Notes: a model not told the origin generated them from the sequence alone. Shown: positions 1 through 9,132, counted from the stretch's first letter. The stretch: 64,000 nt of DNA from Streptomyces harbinensis (GCF_900116145.1 NZ_FPAB01000002.1:349078-413077), one strand, 5' to 3'. Made by a program: numbers and translations.

Positions 1-683
1 CGGCGGAGGAGATCGCGGGGCTGGACGCGGCGCTGCCCGAGCAGCCCAGGCACGCCGCCGTGGTGCTGGCCGGCGCGCGGGAGCAGGCCGGCTGGTGGGG
101 CGGGGCGCGCCCGTCCGGCTGGCGGGACGCGATCGAGGCGGCCCGCACGGTGGCCCGGGAGGCGGGCGCCGAGCTGACGGTGACCGCCGCCCAGTACGCG
201 CCGTGGCACCCGGGACGCTGCGCGGCGCTGTACGTGCGGGTCGACGGTGAGCAGGTGCTCGCCGGGCACGCCGGTGAGCTGCACCCGCGGGTGATCAAGG
301 CACTGGGACTGCCGGAGCGCACCAGCGCGGCGGAGGTCGACCTGGACCTGCTCCAGCGGGCCGGTACGGAGGCGGTGACCGCGCCGCGGATCTCCACTTT
401 CCCGGTGGCCACCCAGGACGTCGCCCTGGTGGTCGACGCGTCCGTGCCGGCCGGCGCGGTGGAGGCCGCGCTGCGCGACGGCGCGGGCGAGCTGCTGGAG
501 TCGCTGCGGCTGTTCGACGTCTTCACCGGCGAGCAGCTGGGTGAGGGCCGCAAGTCGCTGGCGTACGCGCTGCGCTTCCGGGCGCCGGACCGCACCCTGA
601 CGGCCGAGGAGGCGACGGCGGCCCGCGAGGCGGCGGTCGCCACGGCGGTTGAGCGCACCGGGGCGGTGCTGCGCGGCGCGTGA
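1..683 (+). CDS. pheT: Phenylalanine--tRNA ligase beta subunit, C-terminal part
   Basis: This is the 3' end of a gene that enters the window already open (frame from base 3). PheT forms the alpha2-beta2 synthetase that charges tRNA-Phe in the cytoplasm. The segment carries the tail of the B3/B4-to-core region ([14 protein letters not shown], then a GWWG motif) and, over roughly the last 95 residues, the ferredoxin-fold anticodon-binding domain that starts near [16 protein letters not shown]. It ends with the characteristic [16 protein letters not shown] helix. The stop is followed at once by a strong hairpin, so pheT closes its operon here; pheS would lie to the left. The identification is secure; the missing part is simply outside the window. 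Confidence 0.97.
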   Translation, partial: AEEIAGLDAALPEQPRHAAVVLAGAREQAGWWGGARPSGWRDAIEAARTVAREAGAELTVTAAQYAPWHPGRCAALYVRVDGEQVLAGHAGELHPRVIKALGLPERTSAAEVDLDLLQRAGTEAVTAPRISTFPVATQDVALVVDASVPAGAVEAALRDGAGELLESLRLFDVFTGEQLGEGRKSLAYALRFRAPDRTLTAEEATAAREAAVATAVERTGAVLRGA

Positions 684-701
684 CGCGTGTCCCGTCCGGC
701 C

Positions 702-743
702 GGGGGCCGGGATCCGAGCGCTACGGCTCGGGTCCCGGCCCCC
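702..743. terminator. Hairpin terminator after pheT
   Basis: Two 17-nt arms (702-718 and 727-743) pair almost perfectly, with one G-T wobble, around an 8-nt loop. It lies 18 nt past the pheT stop and just beyond the 3' end of the opposing polymerase gene, so it can serve both strands. There is no clear U-tract, as is usual for this GC-rich type. Confidence 0.8.
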
Positions 744-759
744 GTCGTGTGCGACGCCG

Positions 760-1644
760 TCAGGAGCCGGGGAGCGGGCGGGCGGCGCGGGGGTTGAGGA
801 GGGGCGTCATCAGATCGCCGTGCGCGGCGAGGCGGGGCGGCAGATCGGGGAGGGTGAACGCCAGGTCGGCGGGGTCGGCGCAGTCGGCCACCTCCTCCCA
901 GGTGACCGGGGTGGAGACCGCCGGGGTGGGCCGGGCGCGCAGCGTGTAGGGGGTGGCCGTGGTCTTGCGGGCGGCGTTCTGGCTGTGGTCGATGAACACC
1001 TTGCCCGGCCGCAGCCGCTTGGCCATGGTGGCGATCGCCAGCCCCGGCAGTTCGGCCGCCGCCTCGCCGGCCACCCGCTTCGCGTACTCCGACACCTCCC
1101 GGGAGTCGGCCGGGCGCAGCGGGCTGAGCAGGTGCAGTCCCTTGGACCCGGAGGTTTTGGGGTACGCCGCCAGGCCGTCCGCCGCCAGCCGCTCGCGCAG
1201 CCACAGCGCCACCTCGCAGCAGTCGGTGATGGTGGCCGGCGCCCCGGGGTCGAGGTCGAAGACCAGCCGGTCGGCGACCCCCGGTGTCTCGTACCGCCAC
1301 TGCGGGGTGTGGAACTCGACCACCAGGTTCGCCGCCCAGACGACGCTCGCCAGATCCTGGAGCACCACCTGCCGCATGGTGCCGCCGCCGGAGCGCGGCA
1401 CCTCGCAGATCTTCACCCAGTCGGGGGTGCCCTGCGGAACGCGTTTGGTGAAGAAGAGTTCCCCGTCCGGGCCGTCGGGGTAGCGCAGCAGGCTCAGCGG
1501 CCGGTCGCGCAGATGGGGCAGGATCGCGCTGCCGTGCGCGGCGTAGTAGTGCAGCACCTCGCCCTTGGTGGTGCCGTCCGGATAGATGACCTTCTCCAGC
1601 CGGGACAGCGACAGACGCCGCCCCTCCACCTCGACGACAGGCAT
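760..1644 (-). CDS. Stand-alone LigD-type DNA repair polymerase (Pol domain)
   Basis: A 294-aa protein of the archaeo-eukaryotic primase fold used in bacterial non-homologous end joining, where it fills gaps and adds nucleotides, often ribonucleotides, at broken ends bridged by Ku. The catalytic acid pair is visible as FDLDPG (D130, D132), followed by the KTSGSKGLHL nucleotide-binding segment and, near residue 227, the third acid in VFIDHSQNAARKTT. There is no nuclease or ligase domain; the length is that of Pol alone. The start MPVVEVEGRRL was chosen because a longer frame would run into the divergent ku gene. Only 37 nt separate it from ku, so the two genes share a divergent control region. 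A LigC/LigD ligase must be encoded elsewhere. Confidence 0.9.
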   Translation of the reverse strand: MPVVEVEGRRLSLSRLEKVIYPDGTTKGEVLHYYAAHGSAILPHLRDRPLSLLRYPDGPDGELFFTKRVPQGTPDWVKICEVPRSGGGTMRQVVLQDLASVVWAANLVVEFHTPQWRYETPGVADRLVFDLDPGAPATITDCCEVALWLRERLAADGLAAYPKTSGSKGLHLLSPLRPADSREVSEYAKRVAGEAAAELPGLAIATMAKRLRPGKVFIDHSQNAARKTTATPYTLRARPTPAVSTPVTWEEVADCADPADLAFTLPDLPPRLAAHGDLMTPLLNPRAARPLPGS

Positions 1645-1681
1645 AGCCTGAGGATGGCACGAAAGCGGATAAAAGGGGCGA
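1638..1681. promoter_or_regulatory. Compact divergent control region between polymerase and ku
   Basis: Only 37 nt lie between the two start codons. The sequence contains an inverted repeat CAGGC-ATA-GCCTG (1638-1650) that covers the polymerase start codon, and an A-rich stretch GATAAAAGG about 10 nt before ku. No clear -35/-10 pair can be assigned to either strand, so at least one promoter must lie inside the opposing gene or be leaderless. Confidence 0.35.
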
Positions 1682-2665
1682 ATGATGCGATCACTGTGGA
1701 AGGGCACCATCTCCTTCGGCCTCGTCAGCATCCCGGTGAAGGTCGTCAGCGCCACCGAGAACCACTCGGTCTCCTTCCGGCAGGTCCACACCGCCGACGA
1801 CGGCCGGGTCCGCTACCGCAAGGTGTGCGAGCTGGACGGCGAGGAACTCAGCGGCGACGAGATCGGCAAGGCGTACGAGACCGCCGACGGCTCCGTCGTC
1901 CAGCTCTCCGACGACGACCTGGCCGCCCTGCCGCTGCCCACCGCCCGCACCGTCGACATCCTCGGCTTCGTGCCGGTGAGCAGCATCGACCCGTACCAGC
2001 TGGACCGCTCCTACTACCTGGCACCGGACTCCGGGGCCATCAAGCCCTACGCCCTGCTCCGCGAGGCGCTGCGCCGCAGCGAGAAGGGCGCCATCGCCAA
2101 ACTCGCGATGCGCGGCCGGGAGACCCTCGCGCTGCTGCGCGCCCTGGAGGGCGACAGCGAGGCGGTGCTGGGCATGCACACCCTGCTGTGGCCCGACGAG
2201 ATCCGGCCCGCCACCGGTGTCGTGCCCAGCGAGAAGGTCACCGTGCGGGACGCGGAGCTCGACCTGGCCGACACCCTCATGGACACCCTGGGCTCGGTCG
2301 ACATAGCCGACCTGCACGACGAGTACCGGGCCGCCGTCGAGGCCCTGGTGACCGCGAAGGTGGAAGGACGCGCCCCCGAGGAGATCACCGAGCGGCCGGC
2401 CACCGGCGGTCGGGTCATCGACCTGATGTCGGCCCTGGAGGACAGCGTGCGCACCGCCCGCCAGGCGCGCGGGGAGGGCGGAGGGGAAGGCGAGGAGGCC
2501 ACCGTCACGCCGATCGGGAAGAAACCGGCCGCGGGGAAGAAGAAGGCGCCCGCCAAGAAGTCCGCCGGGAAGAAGACCGCGGCGAAGAAGACCGCGGCCG
2601 GGAAGGACACCACCAAGAAGAAGGCCGCCGCCAAGAAGACCGCGAGCCGCAAACGGGCCTCCTGA
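1682..2665 (+). CDS. ku: Ku, DNA-end-binding protein of bacterial NHEJ
   Basis: A 327-aa Ku homologue. Ku homodimers thread onto double-strand-break ends and recruit the LigD-type polymerase and a ligase. The N-terminus (RSLWKGTISFGLVSIPVKV) is the signature Ku beta-barrel start, and the core runs to about residue 260. From about residue 275 the protein ends in a repetitive Lys/Ala tail (units like KKTAAKKTA), a feature of extended actinobacterial Ku proteins thought to add DNA binding. The first two codons are both ATG, so the start is either 1682 or 1685. Its partner polymerase is divergent, and a 3-hydroxyacyl-CoA dehydrogenase gene converges on it 13 nt after the stop. Confidence 0.95.
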   Translation: MMRSLWKGTISFGLVSIPVKVVSATENHSVSFRQVHTADDGRVRYRKVCELDGEELSGDEIGKAYETADGSVVQLSDDDLAALPLPTARTVDILGFVPVSSIDPYQLDRSYYLAPDSGAIKPYALLREALRRSEKGAIAKLAMRGRETLALLRALEGDSEAVLGMHTLLWPDEIRPATGVVPSEKVTVRDAELDLADTLMDTLGSVDIADLHDEYRAAVEALVTAKVEGRAPEEITERPATGGRVIDLMSALEDSVRTARQARGEGGGEGEEATVTPIGKKPAAGKKKAPAKKSAGKKTAAKKTAAGKDTTKKKAAAKKTASRKRAS

Positions 2666-2678
2666 CGGCGGCGACGCC

Positions 2679-3539
2679 CTACGCGTAGGCGTAGAAACCG
2701 GCGCCGCTCTTGCGCCCCAGGTGACCCGCCGAGACCATCCGGCGCAGCAACGGCGGCGGTGCGTACAGCGGCTCCTTGAACTCCTCGTACATGCTGTCGG
2801 CGATCGCGGCCACCGTGTCGAGCCCGATCAGATCCGCCAGCCGCAGCGGGCCCATCGGGTGCGCACAGCCCTGCTCCATGCCGTTGTCGATGTCCTCCCG
2901 GCTCGCCGCGCCCGACTCGAACATCCGGACGGCGGCGAGCAGGTACGGCACCAGCAGCGCGTTCACCACGAACCCGGAGCGGTCCTGGGCCCGGATGGCG
3001 TGCTTGCCCAGCACCTCCCGGACCAGCGCCTCCGAGCGCCGTACCGTCTCCTCCCCGGTGGTCAGCGCCGGAATCAGCTCCACCAGACGCTGCACCTGCG
3101 GCGGGTTGAAGAAGTGGATGCCGATGACCTGCTGCGGCCTGCCGGTGGCCACCGCCAGCTTCACCAGCGGGATGGAGGAGGTGTTCGAGGCCAGGATCGC
3201 GTCGGGACGGGTGACCACCTGATCGAGGACATGGAAGATCTCCGTCTTGACCGGCTCGCTCTCCACCACCGCCTCGATCACCAGATCACGGTCGGCGAAC
3301 TCGCCCAGATCGGTGGTGAACGTCAGCCGCCCCAGGGTCGCCTCGTGCTCCTCCTCGGTGATCTTGCCGCGCTCCAGCGCCTTGTCCAGCGAGTTCACCA
3401 GCCGGGTGCGCCCCAGCTCCAGTGCTTCACCGGTGGTCTCCGCGACCCGGACGGAGAGCCCCGCCCGGGCGCACACCTCGGCGATGCCCGCGCCCATCTG
3501 GCCGCAGCCCACCACTCCGACGCGTTCGATGTCCTTCAC
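2679..3539 (-). CDS. 3-hydroxybutyryl-CoA dehydrogenase
   Basis: A 286-aa NAD(P)-dependent 3-hydroxyacyl-CoA dehydrogenase that interconverts 3-hydroxybutyryl-CoA and acetoacetyl-CoA in fatty-acid and polyester metabolism. The Rossmann motif GVVGCGQMGAGIAEV begins near residue 7; ASNTSSIP and the catalytic-His segment GIHFFNPP follow near residues 120-145. The C-terminal helical domain carries the EQGCAHPMGPLRLADLIGLD signature. The length is normal for the single-function enzyme. The GTG start at 3539 is preceded by AAGGGG at suitable spacing. It is not in an obvious operon; it converges with ku, and a xyloglucanase gene lies upstream on the same strand, 121 nt away. Confidence 0.93.
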   Translation of the reverse strand: MKDIERVGVVGCGQMGAGIAEVCARAGLSVRVAETTGEALELGRTRLVNSLDKALERGKITEEEHEATLGRLTFTTDLGEFADRDLVIEAVVESEPVKTEIFHVLDQVVTRPDAILASNTSSIPLVKLAVATGRPQQVIGIHFFNPPQVQRLVELIPALTTGEETVRRSEALVREVLGKHAIRAQDRSGFVVNALLVPYLLAAVRMFESGAASREDIDNGMEQGCAHPMGPLRLADLIGLDTVAAIADSMYEEFKEPLYAPPPLLRRMVSAGHLGRKSGAGFYAYA

Positions 3540-3622
3540 ACCGTGCCCCTTCGCTGGTCCGGTCCTGGTCGTCCATGGTTCGGTCGGTCGGCCACGACGT
3601 TACCCGGCGAGGGCAGGCGCAG

Positions 3623-3640
3623 CGGGACCGGCCGGTCCCG
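3623..3640. repeat. 18-bp perfect palindrome between two minus-strand genes
   Basis: The sequence CGGGACCGGCCGGTCCCG is self-complementary with no loop. It sits 20 nt past the xyloglucanase stop and about 85 nt upstream of the 3-hydroxybutyryl-CoA dehydrogenase start. It could be an operator of the latter or part of a terminator of the former; nothing in the sequence decides between these. Confidence 0.4.
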
Positions 3641-3660
3641 GAGGCCGTACCCGGCGGTGA

Positions 3661-5934
3661 TTACGCGGTGTCGCCGTAGATCACGCCGCGGCCGTTGGTG
3701 GACAGATAGACCCGGCCGTACACCCGCGGGTCACCGGTGATGGCATCGCCGGTCCATGCCCACTGGTGCTGGTCGTCGTTGATCCGGGTCCAGGTAGCCC
3801 CGGTGTCGGTGGACCGGTAGATGCCGCGCACGCCGTTCACCACACCGCTGCTGTACAGGGCCTGGTACGAGGCGCCGGGCGCGGGGGCGCCGAAGCCGAT
3901 GTTGTCGGCGTCCAGGGAGCCGATCCGGGTGAAGCTCGCGCCACCGTCCGTGGACCGCCACAGGCCGCCGCCGGCCAGCCAGATGTCGCCGGTGCGGCCG
4001 GGCACGGCCGCGAACCGTACCTCGCCGGTGGCCGGCAGGCCCTGGGCGGCGGAGGCGGTGAAGGTGGCGCCGCCGTCGGTGGAGACGTAGAACGTGCCCG
4101 CGTGGAAGCCGTAGAAGCGGCTCGGATCCACCCGGTCCGCCTCGACGCGGGCGCCCTGCGGGATGCCCTGGGACGCCGACCAGGAGTTCCCGAAGCCCAC
4201 CGCGTAGTGCACCCCGGTGTTCTCCGGGCTCCACACGAAGCGGCTGCCGTCGGCCGCGGCGGCGACCGTACCGCCGGTGGCGCCGCCGGGGGAGGAGCCC
4301 GCCCACCAGTGGGCGCCGTTGTCGGTGGAGAAGCCGATCAGCGGATCGGTTCCCTCACCGACATGGTTGCCGACCCGGACCACGATGTTCGGGGCCAGCT
4401 CCGCGTAGTCCAGGCTGGTGGTGGTGCCGAAGCTGGGCTGCCGGAACATCATCGACGGCACCTGCGTGAGATCGGTGTGCCGGAAGCCGCCGATGTCGCC
4501 GAGCCCGCTCAGCAGCGGTGCGCCGGAGGGCGGCGAGATCAGGTCGAGGACCGCCGTCTCCTCGATGCCCTTGACGAACGGGCGGATGGTGAAGGTCTGG
4601 TTCCGGTCCCAGCGGGTGAGCTGGGTGGTGCCGTACACGGTGGCGCCGGTGCCGTACAGCAGCCGGTCCGGATCGAACGGGTCGATCTCCATGCCCTCGG
4701 TCATCCAGCCCAGCTTCGGGGTCTCCTCCGGGGGCTGCGGGTTCTCGCCGAAGGTCAGCCACGGCACCGAGGACACATCCATCGTGTACCGCTTGGTCCG
4801 CTCCGGGTAGTTGCCCCAGGACCAGGCCGCCGTCCAGGAGTCACCGCTGTCGGTGGACCGGAAGATCTGGGTGTCCGGCCACCAGGAGCTGTAGCCGGTG
4901 ACCATCACGGTGCCCGGGTTCTGACGGTCCACCGTCAGACCGCTGAACCCGAATACGCGGTCACCGCCGGCCGGCACCGGGGACACGTCCGTCCACTGTC
5001 CGGTGGCGGTGTCCAGCCGCCACACCTCCCCGTCCGTCCCGGCGTACGGGCCGGGGTTGTCGGCGGTGGCGATGTACAGATCACCGGTCTGCTCGTCGAG
5101 CACGCCCTTGTGCGGCAGATAGCCGGTGGGCTGGCCGGGCACCGGGGCCCACGTCGCGCCGCCGTCGGTGGAGCGGTAGACGCTCTCCGCCAGGTCCGCG
5201 ACGCCGGCGTACAGCGTCTGGGTGGGGGAACCGGGGGAGCCGGTGGCGGGGTCGAAGGTCACCCATACGACGCCGATGATGTCGCTCTCGTAGCCCGATG
5301 GGTCGTCGGGGTTGAGCACGTAGTCACCGGGGTTGGGGAAGGAGGTCACCTCCGACCAGGTGACACCGGCGTCCGTGCTGCGCCACAGGCCCTCGCCGCT
5401 GGGGGCGCCGAGATAGAGGACGTCGTTGTCGTTCGGGTCGACGACCAGGCGTTCGCCCATGCCCCGGCCCGGCATGTTGCCCCCGAGTTTGAAGGGGAGT
5501 TCGGTGTGCTGCCAGGTGTCTCCCCGGTCCGAGGAGCGCAGGACGGCGCCGTTCTTGGGGTCCCAGTCGTTGGTGTACGTGCCCACGGCGGCGTACACCC
5601 GGTCGGGGTCGACGGGGTCGCTGGCGATCGAGGCGACGCCCGTGTAGCCCCAGTCGTCCCAGCCGATGGAGTCGAGCAGCGGCACCCACTCCTGCGCGGG
5701 CTCGTTCCAGCGGTAGGCGCCGCCGATGTCGGTGCGGGCGTAGAGCAGGTCCGGCTCGGAGCGGTTGAAGACGAAGCCGGGAACGAAGCCGCCGCCGCCG
5801 ATCTGCGCGTTCTTCCAGGTGTACGCCTCGGCGCCGGCGTCGTCGGCCGTGGCGGCGGGGGCGGTGGTGGTGAGCAGTCCTGCGGCCAGGGCCAGACCGG
5901 CCGTGGTCGCGATCACGGGTTTCCATCTGCGCAC
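3661..5934 (-). CDS. Secreted GH74 endo-xyloglucanase
   Basis: A 757-aa glycoside hydrolase family 74 enzyme that cleaves xyloglucan backbones outside the cell. A signal peptide fills residues 1-30 (hydrophobic core TTAGLALAAGLL, cleavage near ATA-DD). The mature protein is a double seven-bladed propeller with many Asp-box-like strands (STDGGATW, SSDRGDTW). The two catalytic aspartates match D69 in ARTDIGGAYRW and D480 in GLGDIGGFRH. There is no carbohydrate-binding module or linker, so it is a bare catalytic domain. The GTG start has AGGAG seven nt upstream. A perfect CebR-type operator lies 70 nt upstream, so induction by cello-oligosaccharides is likely. Confidence 0.95.
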   Translation of the reverse strand: MRRWKPVIATTAGLALAAGLLTTTAPAATADDAGAEAYTWKNAQIGGGGFVPGFVFNRSEPDLLYARTDIGGAYRWNEPAQEWVPLLDSIGWDDWGYTGVASIASDPVDPDRVYAAVGTYTNDWDPKNGAVLRSSDRGDTWQHTELPFKLGGNMPGRGMGERLVVDPNDNDVLYLGAPSGEGLWRSTDAGVTWSEVTSFPNPGDYVLNPDDPSGYESDIIGVVWVTFDPATGSPGSPTQTLYAGVADLAESVYRSTDGGATWAPVPGQPTGYLPHKGVLDEQTGDLYIATADNPGPYAGTDGEVWRLDTATGQWTDVSPVPAGGDRVFGFSGLTVDRQNPGTVMVTGYSSWWPDTQIFRSTDSGDSWTAAWSWGNYPERTKRYTMDVSSVPWLTFGENPQPPEETPKLGWMTEGMEIDPFDPDRLLYGTGATVYGTTQLTRWDRNQTFTIRPFVKGIEETAVLDLISPPSGAPLLSGLGDIGGFRHTDLTQVPSMMFRQPSFGTTTSLDYAELAPNIVVRVGNHVGEGTDPLIGFSTDNGAHWWAGSSPGGATGGTVAAAADGSRFVWSPENTGVHYAVGFGNSWSASQGIPQGARVEADRVDPSRFYGFHAGTFYVSTDGGATFTASAAQGLPATGEVRFAAVPGRTGDIWLAGGGLWRSTDGGASFTRIGSLDADNIGFGAPAPGASYQALYSSGVVNGVRGIYRSTDTGATWTRINDDQHQWAWTGDAITGDPRVYGRVYLSTNGRGVIYGDTA

Positions 5935-6003
5935 GTGGGCGCTCCTGTCCTGAGGAGACCGCCGGGAGGGCGGTGAGGGGAGTACAGGGACGTGATCAAG
6001 CGA

Positions 6004-6017
6004 TGGGAGCGCTCCCA
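6004..6017. promoter_or_regulatory. CebR-type operator
   Basis: The 14-bp perfect palindrome TGGGAGCGCTCCCA is identical to the consensus bound by CebR, the LacI-family cello-oligosaccharide repressor of streptomycetes. It lies between divergent glycoside hydrolase genes, 70 nt before the GH74 start and 154 nt before the GHL10 start, so it most directly controls the xyloglucanase and perhaps both. Confidence 0.85.
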
Positions 6018-6171
6018 GAAGTGCGTGTCGCTGATGTTAACTGTCGAATGTTGTTCGCATAAGGGTGTGTCACGGACGGATGGCGGCAAAGATAGTGGAC
6101 GAAGCTGGAGGTACCGTCGTCCGCGGACGACGGCCGGCCGAGCACGCACGACACACTCCTGGGGGAGCGCA

Positions 6172-7431
6172 GTGGGACGAGTCAGCCGCAGATTTTTCGG
6201 CACCGCCACGGTCGGGGTACTGGCCTCGGTGCTGACGTTCTCCCAGGCATCGGCGAGCGGCGGGCCGCGCGGCCGGTGGCGCGAGCGCGGGGCGTCCGGG
6301 GCGGCCGGGCCCGGCAACGCGGCCGGCGGGCTGCGCGGCATGTGGATCGCGACGGTCGCCAACATCGACTGGCCGGCGCGGCAGGGCCAGCCGGCCGCCG
6401 ACGCGCAGCGGCAGCTGACGGACCTGCTGGACGCGGCGGCCGAGCTGAAGCTGAACACCGTCTTCTTCCAGGTGCGCCCCACCGCCGACGCGCTGTGGCC
6501 GTCGCCGCACGAGCCGTGGTCGCACTGGCTGACCGGCACCCAGGGGGAGGACCCGGGCTGGGACCCGCTGGAGTTCGCGGTCACCGAGGCGCACGCGCGC
6601 GGACTCGAACTGCACGCCTGGTTCAACCCGTACCGGGTGGCCATGCACGCCGACCTCACCGCGCTGGCCGGGGACCACCCGGCGCGTACCCACCCGGAGT
6701 GGGTGGTGACGTACGGCGGGCGGCTGTACTACAACCCCGGCCTGCCCGAGGTGCGCGCCTTCGTGCAGGACGCGATGTGCCACGCGGTCGAGCACTACGC
6801 CATCGACGGGGTGCACTGGGACGACTACTTCTACCCGTACCCGGTGGCGGGCGAGACCTTCGACGACGCCGACGCGTTCGCCGAGCACGGCGGGGACTTC
6901 GACGACATCGGCGACTGGCGGCGGCACAACATCGACCTGCTGGTGCGGGAGATGCGCGAGCGGGTGGCGGAACTGAAGCCGGGAGTGCCGTTCGGGGTCA
7001 GCCCGTTCGGGGTGTGGCGGAACAAGTCCACCGACCCGCTGGGCTCCGACACCCGGGGCGGGGTCCAGACGTACGACGACCTGTACGCGGACGTCCGCAC
7101 CTGGGTCAAGGAGGGACGGCTCGACTACGTGCTGCCGCAGCTCTACTGGAACATCGGCTACGAGGCGGCCGACTACGCGACGCTGGTGCGCTGGTGGGCG
7201 GAGGTCGCCGAGGGCACCGGGGTGCAGCTGTACATCGGCGAGGCGCTGTACAAGGCGGGCGACACCGCCCAGCCGGACGCCTGGCAGGACCCGGCCGAGC
7301 TGTCCCGCCATCTGACGCTGTGCCAGGACTACCCGGCGGTCGGTGGCAACGCCTTCTACTCGGCCGCGCACGTGGTGCGCGACCCGATCGGGGCGATGAC
7401 CCGGGTCTACGAGGACCACTACCGGGGCTAG
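6172..7431 (+). CDS. Tat-exported GHL10 (DUF187/YngK-like) glycosidase-like protein
   Basis: A 419-aa protein. After a twin-arginine signal (SRRFFGTATVGVLASVLTF, ending near SQASA) it has the glycosyl-hydrolase-like family 10 TIM barrel: RGMWIATVANIDWP, NTVFFQVRPTADALW, HAWFNPYRV, DGVHWDDYFYPYP and LPQLYWN. Relatives act on extracellular or cell-wall glycans, but precise substrates are mostly unknown. The frame is open further upstream, but the GTG at 6172 has GGGGGAG just before it and starts directly before the Tat motif, so it was chosen. It faces the GH74 gene across a CebR-type operator, which hints at shared polysaccharide use. The acids in WDDYF are the likely catalytic or ligand residues. 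Confidence 0.88.
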   Translation: MGRVSRRFFGTATVGVLASVLTFSQASASGGPRGRWRERGASGAAGPGNAAGGLRGMWIATVANIDWPARQGQPAADAQRQLTDLLDAAAELKLNTVFFQVRPTADALWPSPHEPWSHWLTGTQGEDPGWDPLEFAVTEAHARGLELHAWFNPYRVAMHADLTALAGDHPARTHPEWVVTYGGRLYYNPGLPEVRAFVQDAMCHAVEHYAIDGVHWDDYFYPYPVAGETFDDADAFAEHGGDFDDIGDWRRHNIDLLVREMRERVAELKPGVPFGVSPFGVWRNKSTDPLGSDTRGGVQTYDDLYADVRTWVKEGRLDYVLPQLYWNIGYEAADYATLVRWWAEVAEGTGVQLYIGEALYKAGDTAQPDAWQDPAELSRHLTLCQDYPAVGGNAFYSAAHVVRDPIGAMTRVYEDHYRG

Positions 7432-7518
7432 GTGTATTGGCCGGGGCCGGGGCCGGGGCCGCCGGCCGGCCGGAAAACTGTTCGAGGCGGCGCCGGGGCG
7501 GGTGGCAGGGTGGCGCGC

Positions 7519-8085
7519 ATGGCACCTCGTTACCAGATCCGCGCCGATCACGACGCCGCGACGATCGTCGTCTACCAGGCGTACTCGCCGGCCATCGCGG
7601 ACGCGGCGCTGCGGGCGGGCCGTTTCGTGCCGCCGTTCTCGTTCCACCGCATGACCTGGATCAAGCCGTCGTTCCTGTGGCTGATGCACCGCAGCAACTG
7701 GGGCCGCAAGCCCGGCCAGGAACGGATCCTGGCGGTGCGGATGACGCGCGAGGGCTGGGAGGAGGCGCTGTCCCGGGCCGCGCTCACCACCGCCGACCCG
7801 GCGGAGGTCGCCCGGGCGGCCGTGCATGTGCAGTGGGATCCGGAACGCTCGCCGCGCGGGGCCGCGCTCAACCACTACAGCATCCAGGTCGGGGTGGGCC
7901 GCTCCGTGCTGCGGGCCTACACGGACGACTGGACGGTGAGCCTGACCGACCTCACTCCGCAGGTCCGCAAGGCCGCCGCGCTGCTGCGCGCGGGGCGGGC
8001 CGCCCAGGCGCGGCTGCTGCTGCCAGGGGAGCGCGTCTATCCGCTGCCCCGGGCGCTGGAGGACCGGCTCTGCTCAGCCGGCTGA
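7519..8085 (+). CDS. DUF4291 family protein
   Basis: A 188-aa cytoplasmic protein matching DUF4291 over its whole length: [20 protein letters not shown] at the start, then the family hallmark [18 protein letters not shown] and [14 protein letters not shown], and [11 protein letters not shown] further on. The function of the family is unknown. ATG at 7519 follows the weak site GGCAGG, and a GTG nine nt earlier is an alternative. Its 3' end overlaps the converging SDR gene by 12 nt. There is no operon partner. Confidence 0.85.
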   Translation: MAPRYQIRADHDAATIVVYQAYSPAIADAALRAGRFVPPFSFHRMTWIKPSFLWLMHRSNWGRKPGQERILAVRMTREGWEEALSRAALTTADPAEVARAAVHVQWDPERSPRGAALNHYSIQVGVGRSVLRAYTDDWTVSLTDLTPQVRKAAALLRAGRAAQARLLLPGERVYPLPRALEDRLCSAG

Positions 8086-9132
8086 CCACGGGCCGCGGCG
8101 GCGCCGGGTCGCGCACCGGCGGCGGCCGGCCGCCGCCGGCATCCGGCCCGCGGCCCCGCCCGGGGGCCGCAGGGCGCGGCCGGCCGTCAGGACCAGGGTG
8201 GTGAGGAGGACGGCGGTGGTCAGGCGCCGCAGCGCGGTCCGCCGGCGCCCGTGCCAGCCCCCGTGCCGGGCGGCGCCGGCCGGCGGGTCGAAGACGTTGC
8301 CCCGGGTGTCGGGGGCCGCGACCGTCCGGGAGAGGTGGTGGCGGTCCATCTGGCGGGCCAGGAACCGCTCGGTGGTGGCGGGCACGAGGGCGGAGAGCAC
8401 GGCGAGGGCTCGGGCGGCGGGACCGACGTACACCTCGCGCCGGGGCGTGCGCGCCAGGCGGACGATCCGGCGGGCCGCGCGCTCGGGAGTGTAGACGGGG
8501 GACAGCGGACGCACCGCCCGGCCGGAGTAGTTGGCGGCGTTCCCGAAGAAGGGCGTGTCCAGGGTGGCGGGCAGCACGGTGCACACATGGATGTCCCGGT
8601 GGCCGCTCAGCCGCAGCTCCTGCCGCAGGCTGCCGCCGAGGGCGCGCACGGCGCTCTTGGCCATCACATAGGCGCTGTTGTACGGCACGGGGGCGGCCCC
8701 GACGGCCGAGGAGATGTTGACCAGGGTGCCGCTGCCCTGCGCGCGCATCGCGGCCAGGGCCGCCCGCGCGCCGTGCACGTACCCCAGCACGCCGGTGTCC
8801 AGCACGCCCCGGACGACGGCCGGCGGGACCGACTCCAGTGGCCCGAACGCGGCGACTGCGGCGCTGTTGACCCACATGTCGATCCGTCCGTACTCCGCCA
8901 GTGCCCGGCGGGCCAGTTCGTCCACGGCGGTGGGGTCGGTGACGTCGGTGGGCACCGCCAGCGCCCGGGCCCGGCGGCGCCGGCGGCAGCGGCGGGCCAA
9001 TTCCTCCAGTTCGGCGGCGCGCCGGCCGGCGAGGACGACTGTCCAGCCCCGGGCGGCGAACCGTTGTGCGCAGGCCCGCCCCACTCCGCTGCTCGCCCCG
9101 GTGATCACGACGACGTTGTTCCGCGTCCGCAT
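8074..9132 (-). CDS. Short-chain dehydrogenase/reductase with C-terminal extension
   Basis: A 352-aa SDR. The NAD(P)-binding motif GASSGVG is near residue 14, the NSA motif follows IDMWV, the catalytic Ser is in NISSAVG, and the Tyr/Lys pair is in YVMAKS. The catalytic domain ends near residue 240. The remaining about 110 residues contain a hydrophobic helix ([15 protein letters not shown]) and a very Arg/Pro-rich tail, so the protein may be membrane-associated. The start [14 protein letters not shown] is preceded by GGGAAGG. It is divergent from the SRPBCC-FAD gene pair and may belong to the same stress-linked block. The substrate cannot be told. Confidence 0.85.
   Translation of the reverse strand: MRTRNNVVVITGASSGVGRACAQRFAARGWTVVLAGRRAAELEELARRCRRRRRARALAVPTDVTDPTAVDELARRALAEYGRIDMWVNSAAVAAFGPLESVPPAVVRGVLDTGVLGYVHGARAALAAMRAQGSGTLVNISSAVGAAPVPYNSAYVMAKSAVRALGGSLRQELRLSGHRDIHVCTVLPATLDTPFFGNAANYSGRAVRPLSPVYTPERAARRIVRLARTPRREVYVGPAARALAVLSALVPATTERFLARQMDRHHLSRTVAAPDTRGNVFDPPAGAARHGGWHGRRRTALRRLTTAVLLTTLVLTAGRALRPPGGAAGRMPAAAGRRRCATRRRRGPWSAG

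Noticed and set aside
649..2688. Open frame of 679 codons covering the polymerase and ku region in another phase
   Set aside because: Its translation is low-complexity Arg/Gly/Pro sequence typical of shadow frames in GC-rich DNA, and it crosses two well-supported genes.
3766..5976. Plus-strand open frame of 736 codons opposite the GH74 gene
   Set aside because: No domain is recognisable, and the minus strand has a signal peptide and complete GH74 motifs.
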